This document shows positions 25,824-33,083 of a stretch of 64,000 nt of DNA, piece by piece. Within the stretch, counting starts at the first letter, position 1, and the number at the start of each line of letters is the position of its first letter. This stretch comes from Desulfobacterales bacterium (lineage in GTDB: Bacteria > Desulfobacterota > Desulfobacteria > Desulfobacterales > JAIPEE01), in NCBI GenBank assembly GCA_021737275.1, contig JAIPEE010000013.1, positions 1-64,000 of the forward strand, in the 5' to 3' direction. Below the pieces are notes generated by a model. The model did not search any database. It had not been told where the DNA came from and saw only the letters and a list, made by a program, of their open reading frames with translations. The translations under genes were made by a program, and so were the position numbers.

Positions 25824-26573
25824 ATGATGCAAATATTACTTTGCATAGATGATACGGACAATTTAAATACACCTGGAACAGGGCATCTGGCAGAATCATT
25901 AATAAATCAGATAGAAAAAAAAGGATGGGGTAATTTTTCCGCCATATCGCGGCACCAGCTTTTTGTCCATGAAGATATACCCTATACTTCCCATAATAGT
26001 GCCATGTGCGCTGAAGCAACCATTGATGGAGATTATCTTGGTTCAATAACGGATTTAGGTATCAGATTTCTTGAGACCGAAAGTGCAGAAGGTTCTGACC
26101 CGGGAATATGTGTTACCGTAATTGATGACAGGCTGGATCATAAAAGCTTGATGGATTTCGGTGCTAAAGCAAAAAATACGGTATTGACAAAGGAAGAGGC
26201 TTACGGCCTTGCCAAATCTTCAGGTGTGCATTTGTCTGAGCACGGCGGTACCGGCGATGGAATTATCGGCGCATTGGCCGGCACCGGTTTGAGACTGGCC
26301 GGGAATGACGGCAGATTTCGAGGCTGGCATCATATTGGTCTCGCCGGTGGGACTATTACCGTAAAAGCGTTGTGTGATTATGAATTCATCGATTCCGTAA
26401 GAAGTGAGTCGGGCCGGAAACTGCAAAATGATGATGTGGTCGAATTTGGAGGAGACAGAATAAAACGTGTACTGCAAAATTTCGAACAGACGCTGTTGGT
26501 TACTGAAAAGGTTGATAACTCAAATGGTGTAAAGTGGAAAACGCTTACAAAAGCGCAGGTGAAGAAATATTGA
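25824..26573 (+). CDS. Stand-alone TiaS-like (IDDTD) domain protein
   Basis: 250 aa from the ATG at 25824, which has a TTAGGAGAT Shine-Dalgarno; an in-frame TTG at 25740 would run into the previous gene. It begins QILLCIDDTDNLNTPGTGH, the start of the ATP-binding domain of archaeal TiaS (tRNA-Ile2 agmatinylcytidine synthetase), and contains EHGGTGDGIIGALAGTGLR. The C-terminal OB/zinc-ribbon part of TiaS is absent. Bacteria use TilS, so another role is likely. It is convergent with the ModE-like gene, only 11 bases apart, and separated from the cytochrome genes by 40 bp. Confidence 0.6.
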   Translation: MMQILLCIDDTDNLNTPGTGHLAESLINQIEKKGWGNFSAISRHQLFVHEDIPYTSHNSAMCAEATIDGDYLGSITDLGIRFLETESAEGSDPGICVTVIDDRLDHKSLMDFGAKAKNTVLTKEEAYGLAKSSGVHLSEHGGTGDGIIGALAGTGLRLAGNDGRFRGWHHIGLAGGTITVKALCDYEFIDSVRSESGRKLQNDDVVEFGGDRIKRVLQNFEQTLLVTEKVDNSNGVKWKTLTKAQVKKY

Positions 26574-26584
26574 GAACACTTTTG

Positions 26585-26944
26585 CTAATTCAGATCTTCA
26601 TTAAATAAATCATTATAGACATCGTTTGCTTCGGTTTGAATGATAGACCGGGTCCGTTTGAATTTTTTCATCAGATTTTTTGCAAAAGGCGTCAGTGTTG
26701 AACCATGTTTGGTTCGAGTAACCAGTGGTTTGCCGAGCAGATCTTCGGAAGATTGTACCCGGAGCCATAACGCCCGATAGCCCATTTTAAGTTCTTTTGC
26801 TGCGGCATGCATGGAGCCTACCCGATCAATAGCTTCCAGAACATGGTAACGTCCGAGGCCGAACGCGATCTGTCCATCCTGACTTTCAATCCATATTTTA
26901 GTCTGAATTTTAAAATCGGTTTTTATTTCTGATGCTTTTTTCAA
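26585..26944 (-). CDS. ModE-type DNA-binding protein without molybdate domain
   Basis: 119 aa from a TTG at 26944, nine bases after AAAGGA; a TTG at 26953 is the alternative. The single domain is the ModE/LysR-like winged helix: VLEAIDRVGSMHAAAKELKMGYRALWLRVQSSEDLLGKPLVTR. The C-terminal Mop/TOBE molybdate-binding repeats of ModE are missing. It sits at the distal end of the Mop maturation operon and is the best candidate regulator of the molybdenum genes here; its signal would have to come from another protein or be absent. Confidence 0.82.
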   Translation of the reverse strand: MKKASEIKTDFKIQTKIWIESQDGQIAFGLGRYHVLEAIDRVGSMHAAAKELKMGYRALWLRVQSSEDLLGKPLVTRTKHGSTLTPFAKNLMKKFKRTRSIIQTEANDVYNDLFNEDLN

Positions 26945-27058
26945 TATGGACAATCCTTTATAAAAATAAAAACATCAATCAGGAATCTGAATCTTTTTGA
27001 ATAATAACTGAAATCAGTATGGGATCAATTTACAATTCTAAAGCGGGATAGTCAATTA

Positions 27059-27709
27059 TCATTTTTTTGCCGGGAAAGCTTCAGGAATGAGATTGACGGC
27101 ATTTACGCGAAATGAGATCCGGTCATATGAAATTATATTTACAGCGCCGTAATGTTGGCCAATTTGGAAGACAGAATTCAGATGCACACCGAGCAAATCA
27201 CACAGGATTACGCGAATAACGCCGGCATGGCTGACAATTATTGTGTTACCATCAGAATTGTGAACAAGATCATTAAACTTTGTCATAACCCGCTGCCGGA
27301 GGTCCATAAAAGATTCTCCGCCTGGCGGTCGAAAACCGGACAGATCTGATCCCCGTTGTTCATATTCATCCGGATATGTTTTTTTGATATGTTCAAAAAT
27401 AAAACCATCCCAATTGCCAAGATCAATTTCCCGGAATTCCGGGTATAGATTTACATCCATTTTGTGGGGTGCTGCTATGATGTCGGCTGTTTCACGTGAA
27501 CGGCTTAAATCACTTGAGACAATCTGATCAATATGAACAAACGCAAATATCTGTTGTAATAATAGAGCCTGTTGGTAACCGGTTTCATTGAGAGGGTAAT
27601 CAATCTGACCGATATATTGTTTTTTAGTTTGCTTTATTATCCGGCCGTGCCGAACTAAAAATATTGTTCGTTTCGGTGAAGGGCAGAGGTATGGGTGTAA
27701 AACATTCAT
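27059..27709 (-). CDS. Histidine phosphatase family protein (CobC-like)
   Basis: 216 aa. Phosphoglycerate-mutase-like superfamily: catalytic R20-H21-G22 in FLVRHGR, SSDLSRSRETA, the REIDLGNWDG motif and VSHAGVIRV with the second His. It is one base after the end of the NTP-transferase gene. Similar phosphatases in cofactor pathways remove a terminal phosphate (CobC, alpha-ribazole phosphatase). In this operon it may process a molybdenum-cofactor nucleotide or precursor (inference). Confidence 0.82.
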   Translation of the reverse strand: MNVLHPYLCPSPKRTIFLVRHGRIIKQTKKQYIGQIDYPLNETGYQQALLLQQIFAFVHIDQIVSSDLSRSRETADIIAAPHKMDVNLYPEFREIDLGNWDGFIFEHIKKTYPDEYEQRGSDLSGFRPPGGESFMDLRQRVMTKFNDLVHNSDGNTIIVSHAGVIRVILCDLLGVHLNSVFQIGQHYGAVNIISYDRISFRVNAVNLIPEAFPAKK

Positions 27710-27710
27710 A

Positions 27711-28847
27711 TTATACCTCTTTTATCTGATTGGAGATGATGGTTTCTATCGGCTGATCGATAATTTTTTCAATACGGCTTTTTAACATGGTTGTGAGCTG
27801 CCATCGCTTTTTAATATTTTTTTCTGCCTCAATATTATCGCCATATTGATCCAGACTGAATTGAAACCGCTTCTCCATATTGATAATCCGGTCGTTTTTA
27901 ACCCACTTGTCTGCGAGAAAAACAATATCTGTCTCAGATACACCGGTTTTCTGAAACGGCTTGCCATCCGTATGGGCAGCAACGATTTCAGCAACCTGTT
28001 CATACCCCATATCTGAAAGCACTTTTCCCCCGGTCTGTGCATGATCTTTTTGACCTTTTGCCATATCATGCAGTAAAGCGGAGGCTTCGATGAGCCTGAT
28101 ATTCAAGGACCCGCCTGTCTCGATGATTTTGTTTGCGATAGTTTTTGCAACCTGTGCAACTACCATGGCATGTCGCTGTATTGCACCAGAAACATGAAAA
28201 ATATCCGTCAGGATTATCCGGCACTCTTCCGGTGTAGGAATATTGTGATCAATATATCTGTTCAGAAGTTCTTCATAATCTTCCGGTTTATTAATGTTAA
28301 ACATAATATTTCTGTCCGGCACTTCAACGCATAGCGCATCCTGATGATATCTTCTGAGCGCGCCTTCCAGTCCGTCAGCTCCGGAGTGGTCAAGAATATT
28401 TTTTTTAAAAATGGTGGGGATTACCGGAGGGTGCCCTTTTTGGCCCATAAAACAGGGATAAATGATTTTGTCGGGATGTTTCTTAAATCCGGAGATCAGG
28501 TGACGGATTGTCCAGGGTCGTATTAACGGCATGTCGACCGGACAGATTAAAAAAGCGTCACACTGTTTCTGCAGACTTGAAATACCGGCTATGACGGATG
28601 AGTACATTCCGTCAGCATATTGAGCATTTTCAACAATATGAATGTTCTCATGTTGCAGAAAGGGATAAAGCTTTTCTTTTCTGTGTCCGACAATAACATG
28701 GATTTCAGATACACCGCCGGTCTGAAACCCTGAAATTACCGTTTCGATAACTGTTTTTCCATTTAACGGCAGTGTGGCTTTTAATCTGCCCATTCGTGAG
28801 GAATAACCGGCTGCCGGGATAATGGCGGCAATATGATGTTTCTTCAT
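27711..28847 (-). CDS. MocA-like NTP transferase fused to HD domain (DVU_1551 family)
   Basis: 378 aa. Residues 1-195 form a MobA/MocA nucleotidyltransferase: AAGYSSRMGRLKATLPL and the metal site CPVDMPL. Residues 225-345 are an HD phosphohydrolase domain (LIEASALLHDMAKGQKDHAQTGG). MocA adds CMP to molybdopterin, giving the molybdopterin cytosine dinucleotide used by xanthine-oxidase-family enzymes such as Mop in this operon. The HD fusion is known from anaerobes; the family name is from memory of Desulfovibrio vulgaris annotation. ATGA overlap with the 39-codon gene upstream. Confidence 0.82.
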   Translation of the reverse strand: MKKHHIAAIIPAAGYSSRMGRLKATLPLNGKTVIETVISGFQTGGVSEIHVIVGHRKEKLYPFLQHENIHIVENAQYADGMYSSVIAGISSLQKQCDAFLICPVDMPLIRPWTIRHLISGFKKHPDKIIYPCFMGQKGHPPVIPTIFKKNILDHSGADGLEGALRRYHQDALCVEVPDRNIMFNINKPEDYEELLNRYIDHNIPTPEECRIILTDIFHVSGAIQRHAMVVAQVAKTIANKIIETGGSLNIRLIEASALLHDMAKGQKDHAQTGGKVLSDMGYEQVAEIVAAHTDGKPFQKTGVSETDIVFLADKWVKNDRIINMEKRFQFSLDQYGDNIEAEKNIKKRWQLTTMLKSRIEKIIDQPIETIISNQIKEV

Positions 28848-28963
28848 TTGGAGAGCTCAGCCCGCTTCATGACCATTTCAGAGACGTTGTTAATGATAGG
28901 TGCGAGTACAATCGATTCATTATTGTTTAACGGATGGCATATCCGTTTTATGACATTTTTCAT
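28844..28963 (-). CDS. Small 39-aa protein inside the Mop maturation operon
   Basis: Peptide starts MKNVIKRICHPLNNNESIV and ends SEMVMKRAELSK. A TGGAGAA Shine-Dalgarno lies six to seven bases before the ATG. It overlaps the AMP-ligase stop by ATGA upstream (28960-28963) and the NTP-transferase start by ATGA downstream (28844-28847), the pattern of a translationally coupled gene. It fills a 113-bp gap in an otherwise gapless operon. One Cys, one His, no signal peptide. It falls where the missing number between DVU_1551 and DVU_1553 families would be; homology not tested. Confidence 0.6.
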   Translation of the reverse strand: MKNVIKRICHPLNNNESIVLAPIINNVSEMVMKRAELSK

Positions 28964-30309
28964 TGTAATTCTCCATTTCCGTATCTTTCGATAATCTTTC
29001 TTTTTGCCGGCTGTTGAGTTTGTCGGGCAACGGCGGACAATGCAACCGTTTTCAGTTGAAGTAACTTTGCCGATATCGCTTTGTGAATGGCCGGTATTTC
29101 GAGAACCGCATTTTTAACCCGGGTTGTTATATCGGCCGGTGAATATGCATCTGTATAAACGGACAGAATGAGGCAGTCATGCCCGTTATCTCTTTCTATG
29201 GTTGCTTCGTAATTTTGGATACCGGATATCCTGAAAATAATTTCATCCAGATCTGAAATAAAAATGAACTGATTGATTCCGATTTTCAAAGCACCATTGA
29301 TGCGGCCCATAACCTTATCTAATCGCTGAAATATACTACCACAGGGACATGGCTCAGGGATTAAACGACTGATATCGCCGGTCCGATAACGGATCAACGG
29401 CATGCCCCTTTGGGTAAGGGTTGTAAAAACGACTTCACCTGATTCACCATTCGTAAGGGTGTGGCCGGTTTCCGGATCAACAATTTCAAAAAAAAGATCC
29501 GCTTCTCGCAAATGATAACCTTCATGGACTGAACATTGAATACCGCCGCCGTAGCCCATTTCCGTCATGCCATAATGTTCGAATACCTCACAATGCCATA
29601 GTTGTTTGATGGTATTAACAAGGGTGTCGGGAATATAGTCACTGCAAAGTACTACTTTTTTGATCAATCCTTTGAACTTTTGCAAAGAATCGGAATGCCT
29701 GGCCATTGAAAGTACATCTGTCGGCAGCCCGATCACCAGTTCTGTTTTGTAACGGATGGCAGCTTCAAGTGCGGCCTGCGGATTTTCAGGAAGTCCATGA
29801 ATAATGCCCCGGGCCCCCATCATTTTCAAGGCACGGGAAAGCAGGTCACCCAAGCTGTCAGGTGTACTGCCCGGGAGTAAAATCAGCATCCGCTGACCGG
29901 ACATAAAAAGATGAGACATAACATGGTGAAAAAAAACCAGTGTACCGGCAAGGTCCTGTTCAGTGAAATATAACCGTTTTGGATCATGCGTTGTGCCCGA
30001 GGTTTGAAGTGTTACCACCCGGGAGACATCATTTTGTGACGTGGACAGTATCTGGAGACTATTATGCCTGAGATCTTCTTCCGTTGTGAATGGCAGCCTG
30101 GAATGATCGGCAAGGCTTTTCAGGTTCATCTGATCAGGATTCAACCGGTTTTTGTAAAAAGGGCTATGATGCGAGGCATACATCAGTGTCTCGTTAAGTT
30201 GTTTTAACTGATGATCTTCAATATCTGCTCTTTTAAGGGGAGCTGCCAAGGGGATTCCTGCTCTGTTTTTGAACCAGTCTTCCAGGTAAGTAGCGCATTG
30301 CTTTGTCAT
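28960..30309 (-). CDS. AMP-dependent CoA ligase-like protein (DVU_1553 family)
   Basis: 449 aa adenylate-forming enzyme of the phenylacetate-CoA ligase type. AMP-binding motif LQTSGTTHDPKRLYF, then HYGMTEMGYGG, the E-V-V-F-T-T-L region and RYRTGDISR. It would activate a carboxylate as acyl-AMP and perhaps acyl-CoA. In the operon of an aldehyde oxidoreductase it might act on the acid product, or on a cofactor precursor; undecided. It overlaps the radical SAM gene by four bases. Confidence 0.8.
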   Translation of the reverse strand: MTKQCATYLEDWFKNRAGIPLAAPLKRADIEDHQLKQLNETLMYASHHSPFYKNRLNPDQMNLKSLADHSRLPFTTEEDLRHNSLQILSTSQNDVSRVVTLQTSGTTHDPKRLYFTEQDLAGTLVFFHHVMSHLFMSGQRMLILLPGSTPDSLGDLLSRALKMMGARGIIHGLPENPQAALEAAIRYKTELVIGLPTDVLSMARHSDSLQKFKGLIKKVVLCSDYIPDTLVNTIKQLWHCEVFEHYGMTEMGYGGGIQCSVHEGYHLREADLFFEIVDPETGHTLTNGESGEVVFTTLTQRGMPLIRYRTGDISRLIPEPCPCGSIFQRLDKVMGRINGALKIGINQFIFISDLDEIIFRISGIQNYEATIERDNGHDCLILSVYTDAYSPADITTRVKNAVLEIPAIHKAISAKLLQLKTVALSAVARQTQQPAKRKIIERYGNGELQ

Positions 30310-31691
30310 ATGCGGTGCAGAGCCTTTCCAGAAGCACTGGTGCAGTTATAGGCACAGAAAGGCACCAGCCTGCCGTCAGGGGCCACTGTATGAATACAGC
30401 AGTCCCTGACTCTTTCAAGATCAATATTCCATACATCCTGAAAAGCCATGGCCGAAATTGATAACGTATGTAGCCTTGTCTGCCGGAGGAAAGCATCCAG
30501 AGCCGTCAATCCATTTGGAGAATTAATTTGAGCGCTTGGAGGGGTGCTCATACCGGGAGATACCGGAACTCTTTTTTCTCCATTGATCTCTGGAAATGCC
30601 CACTGTCTGGCAACATAACGTTTGGCCTTTTCGGCGCCTTCGGCGGCAGGTGACGGCGCACTGCAACAAGATCGGCCGGTATTCTGATGCAGCGGTTGAA
30701 TGGTGCCGTCGGTTTGAATAATGAAATTGGCACTAAAAGAGCAAAGAGCGTTTTCACAACCCGGCGGTTTGAAATGATTTGTCTTAATTTGACCACCGGT
30801 CTGTTTTTCAATATGTAACATAATTTCAGGCAGGGTGATTCGCCGGTCATCTGAGACCATATCTGTATAGCGGCCGAAATAACTGACCGGTTGGAAATGG
30901 ACGGCACGTACAACCGGAGAATGGTCTTTTGCCGTTCGGATAATATCACCAATCTGGCCAAGATTGATATCCGGAATCAGGGTGGGCACCAGAACAACGC
31001 CAATATTATTTTTTCCGCAGTTTTCAATTGCTTTTAGCTTTTTGGAAAGCAGTTTTCGACCGCGTATTTTCAGGAAAACATCATCTGATATACCGTCAAA
31101 CTGAAGGAAAACCGAAGCGAGCCCGGCATCTTTCAATAGCTGTACATAGTTTTTATCATCAGCCAGACGAATACCGTTGGTATTAATCTGGATAAACTCA
31201 AACCCGGCTTTTCTGCCCATATCCACAATGTCCGGCAGATCATTTCTGACGGTGGGTTCACCACCGGAAAGTTGAATATTACAGTTGCCGCCGTATCGCT
31301 TTACCGATTCAAACCAGCTTGAGATTTGTGCCAGGGTAGGGTCTGGCGCCGTATGTTTCTCAGTGTCGGCAAAACAGGTGTTACAGTTCAGATTACATCG
31401 TGATGTGATTTCGATAACAGCGGTACAGGTTTTTTGACGGTGTCTGTTACATAAGCCGCAATCATAGGGGCACCCTTCTTTGCCGGTCTGCCGGGGTGTT
31501 TTTGGATAAGCAGGCGTCTTTGGGCGGTCCCAGGATTCGAATGACGGTTCCCCACGCCAGACAACGGTTTTGAAAGTTCCATGGGTATGGCAGGTTTTTA
31601 AGAGAAACACTGTTGAATCTTCAAATAAATATTCAGCATCTATCCGTTTTAAACATACCGGACACAGGCTTGTTGTTTTATTCTTTCGCAT
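30306..31691 (-). CDS. trsS: Radical SAM protein of the TrsS / COG1964 type
   Basis: 461 aa. Radical SAM cluster motif CNLNCNTC (CX3CX2C) after a Cys-rich N-terminal part: CPVCLKR, KTCHTHG and GCPYDCGLCNRH, the last typical of the COG1964 group that includes the tetraether lipid synthase. SPASM-like C-terminal cysteines follow (PPGCENALC, RSCCSAP, RDCCIH, PFCAYNC). Some relatives are selenoproteins; this frame is open with Cys throughout and no in-frame UGA. Substrate unknown. The symbol is from memory of NCBI naming. Confidence 0.8.
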   Translation of the reverse strand: MRKNKTTSLCPVCLKRIDAEYLFEDSTVFLLKTCHTHGTFKTVVWRGEPSFESWDRPKTPAYPKTPRQTGKEGCPYDCGLCNRHRQKTCTAVIEITSRCNLNCNTCFADTEKHTAPDPTLAQISSWFESVKRYGGNCNIQLSGGEPTVRNDLPDIVDMGRKAGFEFIQINTNGIRLADDKNYVQLLKDAGLASVFLQFDGISDDVFLKIRGRKLLSKKLKAIENCGKNNIGVVLVPTLIPDINLGQIGDIIRTAKDHSPVVRAVHFQPVSYFGRYTDMVSDDRRITLPEIMLHIEKQTGGQIKTNHFKPPGCENALCSFSANFIIQTDGTIQPLHQNTGRSCCSAPSPAAEGAEKAKRYVARQWAFPEINGEKRVPVSPGMSTPPSAQINSPNGLTALDAFLRQTRLHTLSISAMAFQDVWNIDLERVRDCCIHTVAPDGRLVPFCAYNCTSASGKALHRI

Positions 31692-31699
31692 CTTAACCC

Positions 31700-32149
31700 T
31701 TATTCCGGACTGTATGGATCAAACCCTTTGTTGATAAGTATTTCCATAACTTTTGCAAATGTCTCTGCTACAATCCGGCCGCATGTTTCCCGGCTTGCGT
31801 CGGGGCCGGATTCACCAACAATGGCATTGCAGGAGATATCACCCTGCCGGCTGACAATTTTATTACTAAACCACTCCCCTAATTCGTTTTGCATTAATGC
31901 TAATCGTTCTGTCGTTTGTGACTGCTCGGTGCCGTTTCCGGTATAAAGTGCAAGAACGCAGCATCCGCCAGACAATATGCCGCAATCGGAGCGACCGGTA
32001 CCGCATCCATATGCAAGTCCGTTCATGGCCCTGATCAGGTCAGAATTTTCTTTTCCCTGTGTTTCCAAAGCCATTAACATCATTATCTGGCTGCAGGTAT
32101 ACCCTTGCTGTCCCAGATGGGCGACTCGAAAAAAATATTCATCCGGCAT
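31700..32149 (-). CDS. C-GCAxxG-C-C family protein (DVU_1555 family)
   Basis: 149 aa from the ATG at 32149, with AGGGA seven bases before it; an in-frame TTG at 32170 lacks a good site. The family cysteine pattern is visible: GYTCSQ, YGCGTGRSDCGILSGGCC, then DISCNA and RETCGR. Such proteins are thought to be redox or metallocluster proteins. It overlaps the methyltransferase gene by 11 bases and precedes the radical SAM gene by eight. Confidence 0.8.
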   Translation of the reverse strand: MPDEYFFRVAHLGQQGYTCSQIMMLMALETQGKENSDLIRAMNGLAYGCGTGRSDCGILSGGCCVLALYTGNGTEQSQTTERLALMQNELGEWFSNKIVSRQGDISCNAIVGESGPDASRETCGRIVAETFAKVMEILINKGFDPYSPE

Positions 32150-32873
32150 CTTTTTTCCCTGTAGTTGCAATTAGTAAATAATATCCGGGTGAAGCACTGT
32201 TGACGACGTTATGAATGGTTTCTGATTTTTCACCCGGGCAAGTGTTTTCCCAGAACTGATGGATTGAACCAAACGCAAAAACAAGTTTTGCGGCCAGCTC
32301 TTTTAAAAGGGCGGTATGATCCTCCCAGCAAATTATCCGGAAACCTGCAGTTAATAACATTTCTTCAATCTTTGTTTTAGTTCGTGCGCCCTTGATACAG
32401 CAATTCACGGGCAGATCTGAAAGTGACCCGTTTTCCGGCGTCTTGGAATATATATCGCATAAAATAAGATGTCCTGACGGCCTCAAAGTCCGTTTGCATT
32501 CATTAAGAAATAATTCAGGATTAGCCAGCAGGGATAAAACGCATTCGCAAAAAATTCCGGCCATTGAGTGTTTGCTGAAAGGAAGCATTTGAGCGATACC
32601 TGAGACCCGGCTCAGATTCTTAAAAGCGCGAGCGCCATTATTAAGCAGTTTTAAGGAAGGGTCCATACCTACGGGATTTAATCCATGTGAATGCTTCAGG
32701 TAGTCAATGGTGGCGCCTAAGCCGCAACCGACATCCAGTATATGGCTACCGGATTTTAGATGACATATATCAAGTGCCCTTTTGGTAAGTGTAAGTCCTC
32801 CCGGTCGAATAGTATTTCCGGTGACGGTGTGTAAATCAGGAGATTCATAAACATTTGAAAATAGTTCAAACAA
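32139..32873 (-). CDS. trsM: Class I SAM methyltransferase (DVU_1556 / TrsM family)
   Basis: 244 aa. Rossmann SAM-binding motif LDVGCGLGATIDYL, then GMDPS (acidic strand 2) and GHLILCDIYSK. TTG start at 32873 is supported by GAGGA eight bases upstream and by its position directly after the stop codon of the 69-aa redox gene. Always seen with the radical SAM protein and C-GCAxxG-C-C protein in this conserved set (recollection). Substrate unknown; symbol from memory. Confidence 0.78.
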   Translation of the reverse strand: MFELFSNVYESPDLHTVTGNTIRPGGLTLTKRALDICHLKSGSHILDVGCGLGATIDYLKHSHGLNPVGMDPSLKLLNNGARAFKNLSRVSGIAQMLPFSKHSMAGIFCECVLSLLANPELFLNECKRTLRPSGHLILCDIYSKTPENGSLSDLPVNCCIKGARTKTKIEEMLLTAGFRIICWEDHTALLKELAAKLVFAFGSIHQFWENTCPGEKSETIHNVVNSASPGYYLLIATTGKKDAG

Positions 32874-33083
32874 TTATTTATCCTCAAGAATTTGCTCAAC
32901 TTCAGCCATTTTTCCCAATGCCAGATCTTCAGGGACCAGGATAAGCCCGCACTTTTCACATTTGGGTAACCGGATATCAAAACGATTTCCCAGATATTCT
33001 ACTGATACAGGCCCCATTGCCAATGGTTGATGACATTTTTCACACTGCCATGCAATCACTTCTGATTCATCATAATACTTCAT
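32874..33083 (-). CDS. Small CxxC redox / zinc-ribbon protein (DVU_1557 family)
   Basis: 69 aa. Two CxxC pairs (CEKCHQPL and CEKCGLI) suggest a rubredoxin-like or zinc-ribbon knuckle. Overlaps the preceding Fe-S flavoprotein gene by four bases (ATGA) and touches the methyltransferase start. Probably an electron carrier or metal-holding partner for the oxidoreductase upstream. Confidence 0.75.
   Translation of the reverse strand: MKYYDESEVIAWQCEKCHQPLAMGPVSVEYLGNRFDIRLPKCEKCGLILVPEDLALGKMAEVEQILEDK

Noticed and set aside
30306-31691. Selenocysteine in the radical SAM protein
   Set aside because: Relatives can be selenoproteins, but this frame has no in-frame UGA.
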